Counted from the stretch's first letter, positions 35,391 through 46,607 are shown. The stretch is DNA of 64,000 bases from Dipteris shenzhenensis (GCA_047967505.1 CM106540.1); one strand, 5' to 3'. Notes: generated by a model not told the origin, from the letters alone. Translations and numbers: made by a program.

Positions 35391-36060
35391 TGCTACGAAG
35401 CTTTGCAAATCTTGATACAGAATTAAAACCAGCGACTTGTTTATGCGAATTTCCACAAATCAGCTCAAGAATTGATCGATGGAAACTCCAAGTAAAAGCG
35501 ATAGCAGCAGCCAGGAACAGGAACGCAAAACTGCCCACAGCTTCTGTGGCAAAATCCGTGAACCAAACAGCTCTAGAAAAACACTCTAGCATAACAAGCA
35601 TTTACAAACAATCAGCACAAACCATATCGATCGATCAATGGCCCCAACATGACAAACCTGCTGAATTGAACAATCAAAACAATGGGCGCACAGAAATCTG
35701 CCACGCCATTTATTTAATTTAATATCTAATCTAATCTTCTTCTTTCTCGAGGAGATTCCACGTGTCCGGAGAGGAGGAGCTGCCATGTGGAAGCTGGAGT
35801 GTGAAGAGGATGGGAGCTCGGAGTGGCACCTTCTCCATCAAGGTCCCTGGTCGGCCGAGGTCACCTAAAAACCTCCGGCCAAAACCTACCTACTTACACA
35901 AATCGCCGACCAAAACCTACTAGGAAAAATAAAATTACAGGTGGCTACATCTGTTTTTAGTGCTTACGAATACAAAAAACCCACGTACCGCTTTATTATT
36001 AAAAAAAAAGAAGCCTACGTTGCAAATCGGCAACAACTATATACATCAACCGGATAACCG
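35391..36060. other. Upstream region of gene 1
   Basis: About 670 bp between gene 1 and the end of the recombinase-like ORF, both on the minus strand. Repeated CCGACCAAAACCTAC / CCGGCCAAAACCTAC words occur at 35,875-35,925. No clear TATA box can be assigned. Confidence 0.4.
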
Positions 36061-36265
36061 GCTCAAAAAGCCATGAGCGAACCAGAATCTACATTGAAAT
36101 TAAAAACAAAGTCTTTGAAAGTTGCACCTGAAACCAACGCACCTCCACCGGATCTTCCCCTAATAGCCTTATACAACTCCTCCATCCACGATACGTGGGC
36201 GCCACCACCTGAAGAATCATAACCAAGCCCAACAGTCGAAGCACCACCAACAGCTACTGTAGTAT

Positions 36266-36270
36266 CAAAG
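36266..36270. repeat. Target-site duplication CAAAG (left)
   Basis: CAAAG abuts the LTR at 36,271 and recurs at 37,299-37,303, directly beyond the other element end. Confidence 0.93.
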
Positions 36271-36626
36271 TGTTACGATTCCTCAAACAAAGGGCTCTCC
36301 CAACTGCTCACCGCCCAGCCCTTGGATTCCCACGTGAGTTTCTTTTTTACTGTCATCATACCTTTTGTGAACTCCTTCTAGAATCCACCCCTGAACCCAA
36401 TGCTTGCCAAGTGGCCTCATGCTTTGGTGCCATGTGTCCCATAAGGGACCTTTCATCCTAGCCCTCTCATAGAGCCCATTTGCACCTCTTCATTAATGTC
36501 TAGGCCTAGGCGTGACCCTAGACCCAAACCCTCTCGGCCTTATAGTATGCAAGCATCGTCGAGCCCTCTGTTTCTCGCCTAACCATAACCACACCACACG
36601 GTTCCGGGATTATGGCTGACGTAACA
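36271..36626 (-). repeat. 3' LTR of the chromovirus
   Basis: 356 bp from TGTTACGTCAGCC to GGAATCGTAACA on the element strand. Its first 119 bp match the 5' LTR remnant at 37,178-37,298. Confidence 0.9.
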
Positions 36627-36640
36627 TTTCCTTCCCCTTA
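36627..36640 (-). promoter_or_regulatory. Polypurine tract of the chromovirus
   Basis: TAAGGGGAAGGAAA on the element strand, immediately before the 3' LTR. Confidence 0.9.
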
Positions 36641-36649
36641 AGAATGGTT

Positions 36650-37177
36650 TACGTCCTCGAAAACAAAATTGGAAAACCTCCTCTGGAGATTGCTTACCCT
36701 TTCCGACGTTGAACTCTCTTCAGGTCTATCTTTCCACTTAACTAGACATTCTTGCCAGATAGTATGTCATGTTCTTTTTTCTTGTTTATCTAAAATTCTT
36801 TCTGGTTCGTGTGGTAAAGATGCAGGTTCAATGAGTTCAACTAGGACTTCATTTCCAATGAGATTATCATCATCTCCTAATTTTCTTTTTAGCCTACTAA
36901 CATGAAAAACTGGATGTACTCTACATCCCTCAGGTAAGGCTAATTTGTAAGCAAGTTCTCCAATCCTCTTAAGTATTGTGAATGGTCCACAATACCTAGG
37001 AGGCAACTTCGGACATTTACCTGTGTTTAGAGATTCTGAAGATTCAGATACTTTGAGGTAGACTTTTTTTACTTCAAACTCCAACCTTCTATGGTGGGGG
37101 TTTGCATAACTTTGTGCTCTATACTGAGCTCTTCTTATGCTATCTTTAGCTAACTTAAGCGCTTGATTCATATCTTC
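36650..37177 (-). pseudogene. Chromovirus integrase C-terminus and chromodomain
   Basis: The minus frame reads MNQALKLAKDSIRRAQYRAQ, then the GPY/F module (RYCGPFTILKRIGELAYKLA), then HPVFHVSRLKRKLGD. The chromodomain begins PERILDKQEKRT; a stop then interrupts, and CLVKWKDRPEESSTSE follows in another phase. Such chromodomains direct chromovirus integration to modified chromatin. The catalytic core is deleted. Confidence 0.9.
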
Positions 37178-37298
37178 AGGCGTGACCCTAGACCCAAACC
37201 CTCTAGGCCTCGTAGTATGCAAGCATCGTCGAGCCCTTTGGTTTCCCGCCTGACCATAACCACACCACACAGTTCCAGGATTATGGCTGACGTTAACA
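37178..37298 (-). repeat. 5' LTR remnant of the chromovirus
   Basis: 121 bp matching the start of the 3' LTR, fused at 37,177/37,178 to integrase coding sequence. The right CAAAG duplication follows. Confidence 0.9.
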
Positions 37299-37861
37299 CA
37301 AAGGCACCACACGTACTAGAACAAAGGCTAGAAGTAGAAGAACTGCCAACAAAAACCATAGTTGCAACATCATGACGAGAACCAGATCCACCACCACAAG
37401 CCAAAATAGATCCACCACCATGAGGTGAAACAACATCATAAACTGGACCAACACCAATAAATCCACCCAAAGTAGCAACTAGAACTTGACCAACACCAAC
37501 AAACCTGCAAGAGCATCTCCCAAACCGGAATTGAAACCATCAGCACCACAACATGACTCGAACTAGCAGCTCCAAGAGTCTCCATTTTCCTAACAAGAAC
37601 ACCATCAACTTTCCTAATGTAAACCTCCGATTTCTTTTTCACAACATCATCATAATTCCATAAACAACAACTGTCCTCATCATACGGATTAGCTGCCAAT
37701 TCCAAAGCCATGTCAATCTTTACATGCTCACTCCTATCATATTTAATTAGACTACTAGCCTGCTTATGACCTATGACCTTCATTGCAATATCACAAATTG
37801 CAATATCACAAGGAACTCCAGTTATACCCAACCTTGTTGCAAGCGTCGCCCGCAAACTCCG

Positions 37862-38005
37862 ATTAGTGAAATTCCCCTCAAAACCAATAGATTCCATCAT
37901 TCGCACAAACTTACTGAATCCTTTAAGACTTCAATTAGTGAGATTCCCCTCAAAACCAATAGATTCCATCATCATTCGCACAAACTTACTGAATCCTTTA
38001 AGACT
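37862..38005. repeat. Tandem duplication (69 and 72 bp) in the recombinase-like ORF
   Basis: Units 37,862-37,930 and 37,934-38,005 share ATTCCCCTCAAAACCAATAG and CACAAACTTACTGAATCC; one has an extra CAT triplet. On the minus strand the junction produces a TGA after NLTN. Confidence 0.93.
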
Positions 38006-38299
38006 CACCTGATTCCTATTATACCAAACGTGAAAAGAAAAGACACACATAATCACAAACTCAAACAACAAACAAAACACAACAAAATAGAAAAAAACAA
38101 ACAACACAAAATACTAACCACCGTCCTCGGATTATCTATCACTTGCACTAGATACATCCTTTCTTGCCTTTGAGAGCTACAAATAGCTAATGTCTTTGGA
38201 ACTCTACCATTCACGCTTCCCTTGGATCTTGCTGGATTTCCTCTGCAAGATTCAAACGTACCTCAATGTGGATGTCAAAGCAATCACATATTGCATATC

Positions 38300-40765
38300 A
38301 TGTCTTTAGCAGCTCACCCATCTATTCTTGGGGGCAGGGTCTCTACTGCAACAAATATAGTGCTCCCTCTCCTAAGCCATATGACACAACCACAACCAAA
38401 ACATTTGCTTGCCAGCCCTACAGACATAATCTGCACAGAATTGCTTGGATCTTCTATCCATAGAAGAGCTGATGATACCATCGAGGGAAGACGGACAAGT
38501 ATAGTGATGTTCAGAGTTTACTAAGGGTTTGAGGAGCTTCGGAGGGGGTGTGGTTGATTCTCCAGAAGTCAAGATTCGATGCTGCTATTTTCCCACATAA
38601 GTGAGAGTTGAGATTAGAGGATGGTGCATTTAGTAATATCTTACTCTCATTGGGTGATGAGATCGTTGATTATGATTCCATCTCATGACCTCACATTCAA
38701 AAAGACCTCCCTTTTGAGTTGGGCCACCACATCATCGATTTCGGTGATGGTACCTGAGAGCCTGCACAAAGAAGCATCATCCGCTTGAATCACCAGCACT
38801 CCAGAACATATTAGTGCAGCTCCATTTTACATATCAATGGCTACTCTTAAGCACCTCTTTCACTGCTTGAGAAGCCACGCCGTACCTCCTCTCAAATGCA
38901 TCTACTGTCTATTAAACCTCTTTGTCTCAAATTTCATCTTAAACCTCTTACCAAATTATCTTTTCGTACATGACGATAAATGAAGTGGGGCTTACCCTGT
39001 AAACACCATCGGCAAGATAGGCTGAGACAATCCATACTGAGCCTTGACATCCACAATAGAATTGTTTTTGAAGCTTGTTATAGGTACATAGGAGAAGCCC
39101 TATCATGTCAAGTACAAGGCATTTGATGGGATGGGTGCCACCTCATGATCGGATCCATTAGCAATGGTTTAAGGGATGACGATGAGGGACTTTGTGGAGT
39201 GGAAATGACAAGATATTGTAGCCAACGATGATGAGGGATTTGCATAGCATGATTATGGCAGCAAAAGGATCTCAAAGGTTGATGATGAGTTGGGCTACAA
39301 GGGCATAATGTGGTTTCCCACCTCGTGAAAGTCACCCCCTTGCACTACTAAGGGAGCATTCTTTGACCACCTCTTTAGCAATATGCCGTTCCATAGAAAA
39401 TAGCCATCTTCTTTTGAGGGGGGACATTTTTAGTATCACCTATAAGGAAGGACATAAACACAAAGCAAAATACATGACAAACTAAAACAAAATAATTTTG
39501 TAAGAGTGTAGATGAATTTATGAAAAATTAACAAGTCTAAATACATGAAAAGTAATAAAAAACAAATGAGGGGTGCATAATAAAAATGGACCTTGCACAA
39601 AAAGAACAAAACTAGCTCAAAGAGCATTTCATTCAAAAATAGGAAAACCAGCTTACATACAATGTTGTCAGTGATTTATGATTACAATTGGGGATTAGGC
39701 ATTTTATAGGCTCATTTACAGAATCCCTAGGATTCTTTAGGAGACTAAATTTTGTGTCTTTGAGCTATATGGGAGAGAGTTGACTTAGAGTTAGCTCAGG
39801 TTAATTTTTTTGCAAGGCAAGGGGACTAATTAATTAAATAAGAAAAAAAGTTGAGTTGGGGGACATATGTGCCCACAATGTTGAAAAAGGTGGGATCCCA
39901 CTAAGGCCTTGCCATAATGAATGTTAGAATAGCGTTAGTTTATTGGGTCATGTGTGAATGTATGCAATTGAATGATCTATCTAGTATGCAAATTAGGTAT
40001 CTGCTTTTTTGTTTGGGTTGTTAACTGTTGCTCCATATATGATGCAAATGGAGCCTGTAGGTTTTTGTTGTTCTCTAAATAATTCCAATAGCTTGTAAAA
40101 TGGAAATGAAAGGGAAAGAGAAAAAATGCAAGTGAAGGTGAATGAATATGGTGAAAGGCAGTGGAAAGAGAGGAGAGAAAAGAGGGTATGGACCATTGAA
40201 TATGAGTGGGGAATTGGTCATTTTGGCAAGGGACCCTCATTTATAGAAAGGTGTGCCATCTTTAACCTATTAACCATGGACTGGAGGAAAAAAAGAGAGG
40301 ACATGTGGTAGCTTAGAGAACAAGAGCTTACCACGTGTCACAAATAAAAAAACCACCATTGTTGGATTATTGGAAACTTTTCCACTAAACTAATAGTATA
40401 ATAGAAGAATGCATTTATAAAAGGAGATGAATGGAGTGATCATACGTGTGATTTTGCACAAAGTGCTTGATGCGCTCTACCTGATGTTTAGATGATGGTC
40501 CTCTTCCAATGCACAAATTGGATCTCTTGCAACAGCTTCCATTACTCTTAAGCCACAACTAGTTATGAGACCATTCACATAAGAAACTGATCGAACCATG
40601 GGAGTGTGACTCCTTGAAGCAAATGCTTTCTACTAGCTAGCTGAGGGGACATCCACCTTTAGAGAAAGAGGGGTTGAGGACGGTCATCTATCTTTTCCAG
40701 TACAAAGCATGGGTTCAATGCTTGTACAAGTGAAAAGACAAAATAATTCACTATTCTTAATATAA
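38300..40765. other. No gene recognised
   Basis: Several minus-strand pieces look faintly coding. One at about 38,700-38,800 reads VIQADDASLCRLSGTITEID and continues VVAQLKREVFLNV, but it is too short and isolated to name. The rest has only short frames, and no terminal repeats were found. Confidence 0.4.
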
Positions 40766-40769
40766 GGCC

Positions 40770-41180
40770 AAAAAATTAATCCACACAAAGTGACATAGTC
40801 ACTTAAGACCCTCACAAAGAGACAAAAACTTTAAAACTCATTAAACTACCACTTATCTTAACACTAATCACCTATTAAGATGGTTAACTTGACCACCAAA
40901 GGGTAGTATTAAGAGACAAAGAGAGCCTTCATCTCTAGAGATAAATACCCTCAAAGACAAAAGCATTTAGGATCTCATAATAGGACAAAAACTTGACCCT
41001 ATAAACACATTAGAAAGCCTTAAACAACCACTAACCCTATGATTAACCAACATTTAAAATGGTCAACTTGACCAAATGAGCTAGAAATTGCAAGATGGAC
41101 CTGATTAGCAAAAGATAAGCACAACATCCTTTAGGACCCTTGTAGGGCCAAAAATGGGAAGCTCCCATTAAATGAAGCCT
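40770..41180. repeat. Degenerate tandem array, ~150-180-bp unit
   Basis: Two units share, in order, GACAAAAACTT (40,830 and 40,983), CATTAAACTACC/CCTTAAACAACCA and GGTTAACTTGACCA/GGTCAACTTGACCA (40,882 and 41,062). A partial third unit may start near 41,133. Confidence 0.55.
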
Positions 41181-41228
41181 GCATCACCCTTTACTTTTAA
41201 TGAAAGCATCTGTTCAGGAAGTGAAGAG

Positions 41229-41690
41229 TTTTTTTTTGTGAGAAAAAAGGTGTTAAATTAACAAAAATAGTAAAAAATTACAAGAATGAGTTTAAGATAA
41301 AAGCGAGTGTCAGCAAGAAGCTACGCTGCAATGCACAGAGAATCATGCTGTCTACCAAAGTAAAAGAGAGCATCCAAACATTGTTGCCTCAAAATAGGAG
41401 TGAAAATCCCTTGGCAATGGAATCCTGTGAAAAATCAAGGAGTTTCTCCACTTCCATAATCCTTGTATCACTGTTGCTCTCACCAAATGCCAACTTATTA
41501 ACTGATACTCAGTCATCCCACCTTTGTCACCAAATATAACAGCCTTCCAATGCATAGTGACTTGAATATTTGCTCTATCAAACCAAGAGCGAATCATTTT
41601 CAAGAATCCTTTAGCTCCAAGCCCATTTTCTATATGTGCGACATAGGAAGATTTTCTTTGTTGCATTCTCTCTAGGCTTCGACCTATGGA
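41229..41690 (-). mobile_element. 5'-truncated L1-type LINE, minus strand
   Basis: The 122-residue minus frame reads WFDRANIQVTMHWKAVIFGD and ATVIQGLWKWRNSLIFH, matching the C-terminal region after the zf-RVT domain of plant L1 ORF2. The element ends in a poly(A) seen as T9 at 41,229-41,237. Only the last ~460 bp remains, as expected of incomplete reverse transcription. Confidence 0.75.
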
Positions 41691-42312
41691 GGAGGATAAG
41701 GAGGCGTTTTTGCTCTTCATCAGGTTTCCTAGGCTCCCCCAGGTCTACCATCACCTTCTTCATGTGATTGGGGAACACTTTGGTATGGTAATTGAGATCC
41801 CCCCCCTCCCTGGGTTGCCCTTGATAGCAGCAGTAGAGGCAACCAGGTCTGACGGGGTCCCTAGAGTTAGGATCCTTACAGAGGACCCTAACATTTTGGA
41901 TGATCATATGTTGCTTCAGTGCCCGAATGGGTCTTTCTTTTGGCAAAGAGTGGAGGCTGCAAGCAGACAAGACCAGTGCAGGATCTACAGGATCCTTGGA
42001 AATTTTGCCAAGGATTTCCCTAGAAAGAAGAAAAGGCCCAAAAAGCCTTCTGGTACAATAGCTCGCCTTCGACATCAACAGGGGGTGGGACAGCTCCTAT
42101 GCCTTGTCCCCTACCTCAGAAGGGTGGTGGTACTACTCTTCCATGACAAAGTGCTCCTCCTTGACAGAGTGCCCCTTTCGTACTGCCGCCTCCTACCTCT
42201 GGTGCCTCATGTCCTCCAATGGCACCCACAGCACTTCATTGGGTTTCAGTTTGTGCGTAGCCTCCACCCTCGTCAGTTTCGGAGGCCATCGTTCTCGACT
42301 CCACGTCCTTAG
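41686..42312 (+). pseudogene. LINE ORF1 (nucleic-acid-binding protein)
   Basis: The 208-residue frame has a DUF4283-like middle (GVPRVRILTEDPNILDDHML, near 66-85) and then QCRIYRILGNFAKDFPRKKK (near 107-126). The latter aligns with the CCHC zinc knuckle (QCxxCxxxGHxxxDCP) of plant L1 ORF1, with two Cys and the His lost. After it the frame becomes low complexity. The protein would coat LINE RNA; this copy cannot. Confidence 0.65.
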
Positions 42313-42966
42313 GAGCTTTGGAGTCTCCCATTCTGGCTGTTTCCAGTGCTGCATCTCACGCAGTTTAGGAGGCCTCAGCTATAGTTGTAGCCCTAGTTGC
42401 AGCTTCTCCCCTAGACACTTTGGTTGACACTCCTTAACCATACACATTCTCTGGGGACCTCCACAGTTTTTTAGACACAGGGTCCTTAGGAGCAATATTC
42501 AGCTCCCCTCTTGGATAGAGGACAGGGGGTTCGGTACCCCGTTGATCCATTTCCCTCTGAAGGGATCCTCGACACCCCTGTGTCAGGCCTGATTCATAGG
42601 AGCTAGGGGGACTTTGTGCCCTCTTCTTTTGGTGAGACAGTGATTGGGATTCCTGTCGACAGGGCGTCTTCTTCTTCAAGTGGCAGGGTGTTTTCTCCTA
42701 TCGAGTTTTTGCCACTTGGTTCCATCCCTCACTCTTTGAGCATGAGGTCTTCCCTTGTTGAGGGGTTTATTTTTGCCACTAGGTCAGGTAAGATGTTCCA
42801 TTCTACATCCTCTTGCCGAGAGGATTGTTAGCTAGAACATACAAGGCCTTGGTGGCATCCCTCACTGCCGCTGTAGATAGCTGATTTGGGATTAGCTTCA
42901 TCTAGGTGTTACTAGTGGCTCTATTGATGTCTTACTCTTGTAGGAGCACAAATTGGATGCCAGTGA

Positions 42967-43461
42967 TTGTACAAAGTTAGGCAAGCTACTTTCAAGTCAC
43001 ACGTTTTGGTCACCTGCCTTGGTATTAGGAAAGGTACTTGTATTTCAATTTTGGATTCTTTTCTCCACTTGGTTGTTGGACATGGTGTGATCTTACCCTC
43101 GAGAGCCCAGTGGTTCTTCTTTTGGTTGGGGGTCGCAAGGTTGGAGTCCTCAACCTTTACGCCCCCCATAATAGAGGGGATCGTATACTGTTTTGGAAGG
43201 AGTTGCCCTCCTGGGCCCCCATTGGTCATAGGAGGGGACTTCAACATGGTAGAGTTACCCTTAAATAAAAAAGGGGACAGAAAGGGCGGCATCCATTCTT
43301 TGGAGAGGGCAGCTTGGGATGCCTTCCTCTTCAGTTTCCATGGCAAAGATGTTTGGCTTGATTATGCTTTTCACACTCAATCAGAGTTACTTTTGTATTC
43401 TTGGTCGAGCAGGAGGCCGCAGATGCCTATCCATGCACAAATTGATTGGACTTTATGTTGA
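42967..43461 (+). pseudogene. LINE ORF2 endonuclease domain
   Basis: The frame includes PPLVIGGDFNMVE (near 79-91; GGDFN is the APE-type endonuclease motif), then WDAFLFSFHGKDVWLDYAF and YSWSSRR, where plant LINEs have LxDxxxxGxxFTWS. The domain nicks target DNA. The N-terminal catalytic part is out of frame. Confidence 0.8.
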
Positions 43462-43756
43462 TGATTGGGCCTTAGGTAGAGGGGGTTTCCACTTCGGATC
43501 ACTTTTTGGTGGTTCTGTTGGTTTCCGAGCTGCATTTGAGAGGACGGTCTTACAACATTAGGATTCATGATACCCTTTATGTAGAGGAGGATCTCTTAAA
43601 GGCAGCTTTGTAGATCTGGGTTTCTCATGTGCAGGGTGGAGTGCCTCCCCTTCACATATGGTAGCAACCCTCTCTGATATTAGCAACTTTTAACACCTAG
43701 TTGCTAGTACCAGGAGACATGAGATTCTCAAGCAAGAGATTGGTATTCGCCAGCAG

Positions 43757-45330
43757 CTAGCAGCTTTGTAGAGGGAAGAGCAGAAGAGGCCACTTGATGC
43801 TTGGATTCAGGAGCGCCTTACTGCAGCGAGGGCTCATCAACAGATTTTGTTGGATGATTAGAGAGAAAAGTTTGCTTTTCATACATGAGAGTCCTTCTGG
43901 ATACATATGGGAGGTAGAGTCAATAAGCAGTTCTTCTCTACTCATGGCCCCAGACATAGTAGAGAGAGTGTCTCTCAGCTTATTGACTCAGAGGGAGTTT
44001 TGCAGTTAGATCTAGATGCCGTCATGCACATAGCTATAGATTTTTATGCCACCTTCTTTCATCAGATCCTGGTAGTGTGGCTATAGATGATGCTAGACAA
44101 GTCATTTGGCAATGTATCCCTAGGTTGTGAGTCCAGATACGAGAGTCTCTTGTGACGCACCTTTTACCAACCTAGAATTCAAGACTTCTCTTCTTGCCCT
44201 TCATAAGGGTAAGTGCCCAGGTTCATATGGTCTTACGCCCTTCTTTCTCTTGACCTTTTGGGATATATTGGGGATCACATCACCTCAGCCATGCAGGGCG
44301 TTTGGGACTATTGAGTTGCCTGGCTCACTTACGGAGGGTCTCATACATTTAATCCCAAAAGGGGGTGTAGATATTTAGTGTCGCAATGGAGACCCATCAC
44401 TCTAATGGGCACTTGTTACAAAAACCTGGCAAAAGCAATCTGCCTATAGTTGCATCCCTTACTCCCTGATCTTATTCATGATATGTAGAATGGTTTGTTC
44501 ATGGCAGAAGCATTTTTGATAATATATTCTCCTTTTGGGAAGCCTCTGAGTAGGCCATGAAGTGTGGTTCAAAGCTTGCAATTCTACTCCTAGACTTTGA
44601 AAAAGCTTATGACAGGGTAGATTGGGACTTCTTGGAGGGCACCCTTCATCACTTTGGTTTTTCAGATGCATGGATCAAAGTGGTCTTAGCCTTGTACAGG
44701 TCAGCCCACAGCCAGGGGCTCATAGGAGGGGTTAGGGGAGACAGGTTTCAGATTTCTAGATCAGTTCGTCAAGGGTGCCCTCTTGCCCCTTTTCTTTTCC
44801 TCTTTATGGCTGAGGCTATGAGCATTTTTCTTAGGTCTTAAGCCGACATTCTTGGGCTCAAACTTCCGCTCAAATGGGAAGAGGACCCTATGGATTACAA
44901 GTTAGGGGATGACACTACTATCGTCTTGGAGGCCTCTCCTTAGGATCTCACTTCATTCAGGACAACTTTGAATTTGTTTTGTACTGCAGCAGGTGCTCAT
45001 ATCAATTGGAACAAGTCCAATGGCTTTTGGATCTGTGGCAATGACACTCTAGATTGGGGGGCTGATTTGCCTCAGTAGGTTCTTGGAAATCCTTCAAGAG
45101 GCTTCCAGAAGTTTGTCAACAACAAATGGTTAGTGACCTCAGAGGATGTGTAGGGAGGATACTTCAGATTGATGCAACCCTTCCCCTTGATTGGGTGGAT
45201 ACAGATGACATGCCCATTATTTGTTCCGTGTGGATTCGGGCCTTCTCAAGGACATGCATTCCTCTCCAAGTTATAGTTTTTTTTGGGAGCACGCTAGGAT
45301 GTCTTGGTTTTTGATGTACAGGCAAGTGGC
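43757..45330 (+). pseudogene. LINE ORF2 reverse transcriptase
   Basis: Linker: VNKQFFSTHGPRHSRESVSQ, then DFYATFF. Fingers: LLALHKGKCPGSYGLTPFFL (44,127-44,378 frame). Palm: LLLDFEKAYDRVDWDFLEGT (44,557 frame), RQGCPLAPFLFLF, then LGDDTTIVL near 44,901-44,927, where the usual FADDT catalytic box has its Asp pair. At least three frame changes. Confidence 0.88.
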
Positions 45331-45739
45331 AGGCTGGTTATTTCTTCATAAGATATTCTTTTGGGCATGCCTTTTCAGCGTGTCAGCATCATAGGCTTTT
45401 TGGATCAGGGCAAGGACTCTGCATGGCATATTGATCTGAGCCCTCATCTTTCTCTTTCGAGTTCTTGGAGGTTGAGTCTCTTTGGAGGAGTCCCCATAAA
45501 GTTTCTTTAGTGGGACCTTGAGAGTGGGAATGGATTGTTGTAGGGAACCAAGAGAAGAGCCTTCCTTTTTTTAGTTACACGATTAGTTATGCCAGGAAGT
45601 TTCAAATTAGCTGTAGAGGTTGGAGACCTTCCAAGGCTTCTCATTGGGACAGTTATCAGGTTTTCGCTGATTTGCACATTAGGGAAAATATGGCCTCGAA
45701 ACGGGCATCATGAGGGAGAGATTAAGAAAAATATTAACT

Positions 45740-46345
45740 CCTTAATCTCTAGGTGAAAAGGTCGTGGACCACTTGTGGTAAAGGGGGAATTTGATATGTC
45801 ATCATGGCATTGAAGATGGTTCCAGTTCTCCATCGTTGATCTCGATCCTCATCTAGTGGCTTGCATGAACACCTTTTTTGGAGCATTGATTGTATTTTGA
45901 TCCAATGGATGACCATAGACTATGGGCACTGTAGATCTTTTCATGATCCAAGGGCTCGCACGTATCGCCTTTTTTGGACCATTGGATCCATACTCCTATC
46001 CAAGGGCTGTGGATGGTTGGATCCAAGGTTTCATCCAAGGGCTCCCCTCAATCCATGAAAATGCCATTATTATGGGCGACCACACTCCCTGCCATGCTAT
46101 AAGTACATGCTCCCGCGCACTGCCGCGTGCCCACAAGCACCAGTTTGCTGCCGCGATAATCTTCCCATGCCATTGGACCAAGCCATGATCCAACGTCCAT
46201 GATACAATGATGTATCACTTTAATCTTATCCATTAGATCATCCATGATCCAATGGATGTGAGTGAATAGATGAAAGGGCATGCCAACCATTAGATCAAGC
46301 ATGATCCAACCATCACTATAAAACCACAATTTTCCCTGAAGCCTT
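45740..46345. repeat. Block with repeated ATCCAAGGGCT / GATCCAATGG words inside the LINE
   Basis: ATCCAAGGGCT occurs near 45,947, 45,997 and 46,035, and GATC(C)AATGG-type words occur near 45,899, 45,984 (as its complement) and 46,247. A TATA-like CTATAAAACC lies at 46,316. No coding is visible. It separates RT from zf-RVT and resembles an LTR fragment or non-autonomous insertion, but no ends or target duplication are identified. Confidence 0.4.
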
Positions 46346-46607
46346 TTACTTTGGTAATCCTAGTAACTTGGGATGGGGACCATTTAGTCCCACCAATGAG
46401 AAAGAGGGAAGAAACCTCCATTCTTTTAATGCTTGAGCCTCCCCATTAGCCAAGAGCTTAATCCATATTTTTAAGCCCCTAATGAAAGAGGCCCTTTTTG
46501 AGTCCAAAATTCCCCTAATGGCGGGTCTTCTGGCGGAGGCTTTGGAGATCCCGAAGAAATAGAAAGATCACTCTATTTTTTGGCTTTCTATACATGGAGG
46601 GATTGTA

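Larger units (their letters stand above)
36271..37298 (-). mobile_element. Internally deleted Ty3/gypsy chromovirus
   Basis: A 1,028-bp minus-strand element with terminal TGTTAACG / CGTAACA inverted ends and a 5-bp CAAAG duplication. It holds a complete 3' LTR (36,271-36,626), polypurine tract (36,627-36,640), integrase C-terminus with chromodomain, and only the first 121 bp of the 5' LTR (37,178-37,298). The rest of the 5' LTR, primer-binding site, gag, protease, RT, RNase H and the integrase core are gone. The element lies inside the recombinase-like ORF. Confidence 0.92.
36063..38280 (-). pseudogene. Tyrosine-recombinase-like (Crypton/DIRS/DUF3504-type) host ORF, disrupted
   Basis: On the minus strand, 37,436-37,906 encodes FTNRSLRATLATRL, then GHKQASSLIKYDR. 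This is the arrangement of the C-terminal catalytic half of tyrosine recombinases: Arg in HxxR (here the His reads Arg: RSLR), then GH, then the nucleophilic Tyr. Upstream sequence (VPKTLAICSSQRQERMYLVQVIDNP, 38,130-38,221, here in two pieces) may be an earlier exon. Downstream there is a Gly/Ser-rich tail with at least one frame change. The tail is split by a chromovirus inserted at 36,271-37,298; across the duplicated CAAAG the frame closes exactly and continues 70 codons to a TGA at 36,063. A 69/72-bp tandem duplication (37,862-38,005) adds a stop upstream of the catalytic Arg. Family assignment is by motif only. Confidence 0.6.

Noticed and set aside
35335-35601. 88-residue minus frame overlapping the start of gene 1, with a hydrophobic N-terminus
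   Set aside because: It overlaps the conserved N-terminus of gene 1 in a different frame and has no counterpart upstream of gene 2.
37293-37478. 61-residue hydrophobic minus frame resembling a membrane segment
   Set aside because: It overlaps the Gly/Ser-rich tail of the recombinase-like ORF in another phase; the Val/Leu content comes from GTT/TTG-rich DNA.
42434-42679. 81-residue minus frame within the LINE
   Set aside because: Opposite strand to the LINE ORFs, charged low-complexity residues, no conservation visible.
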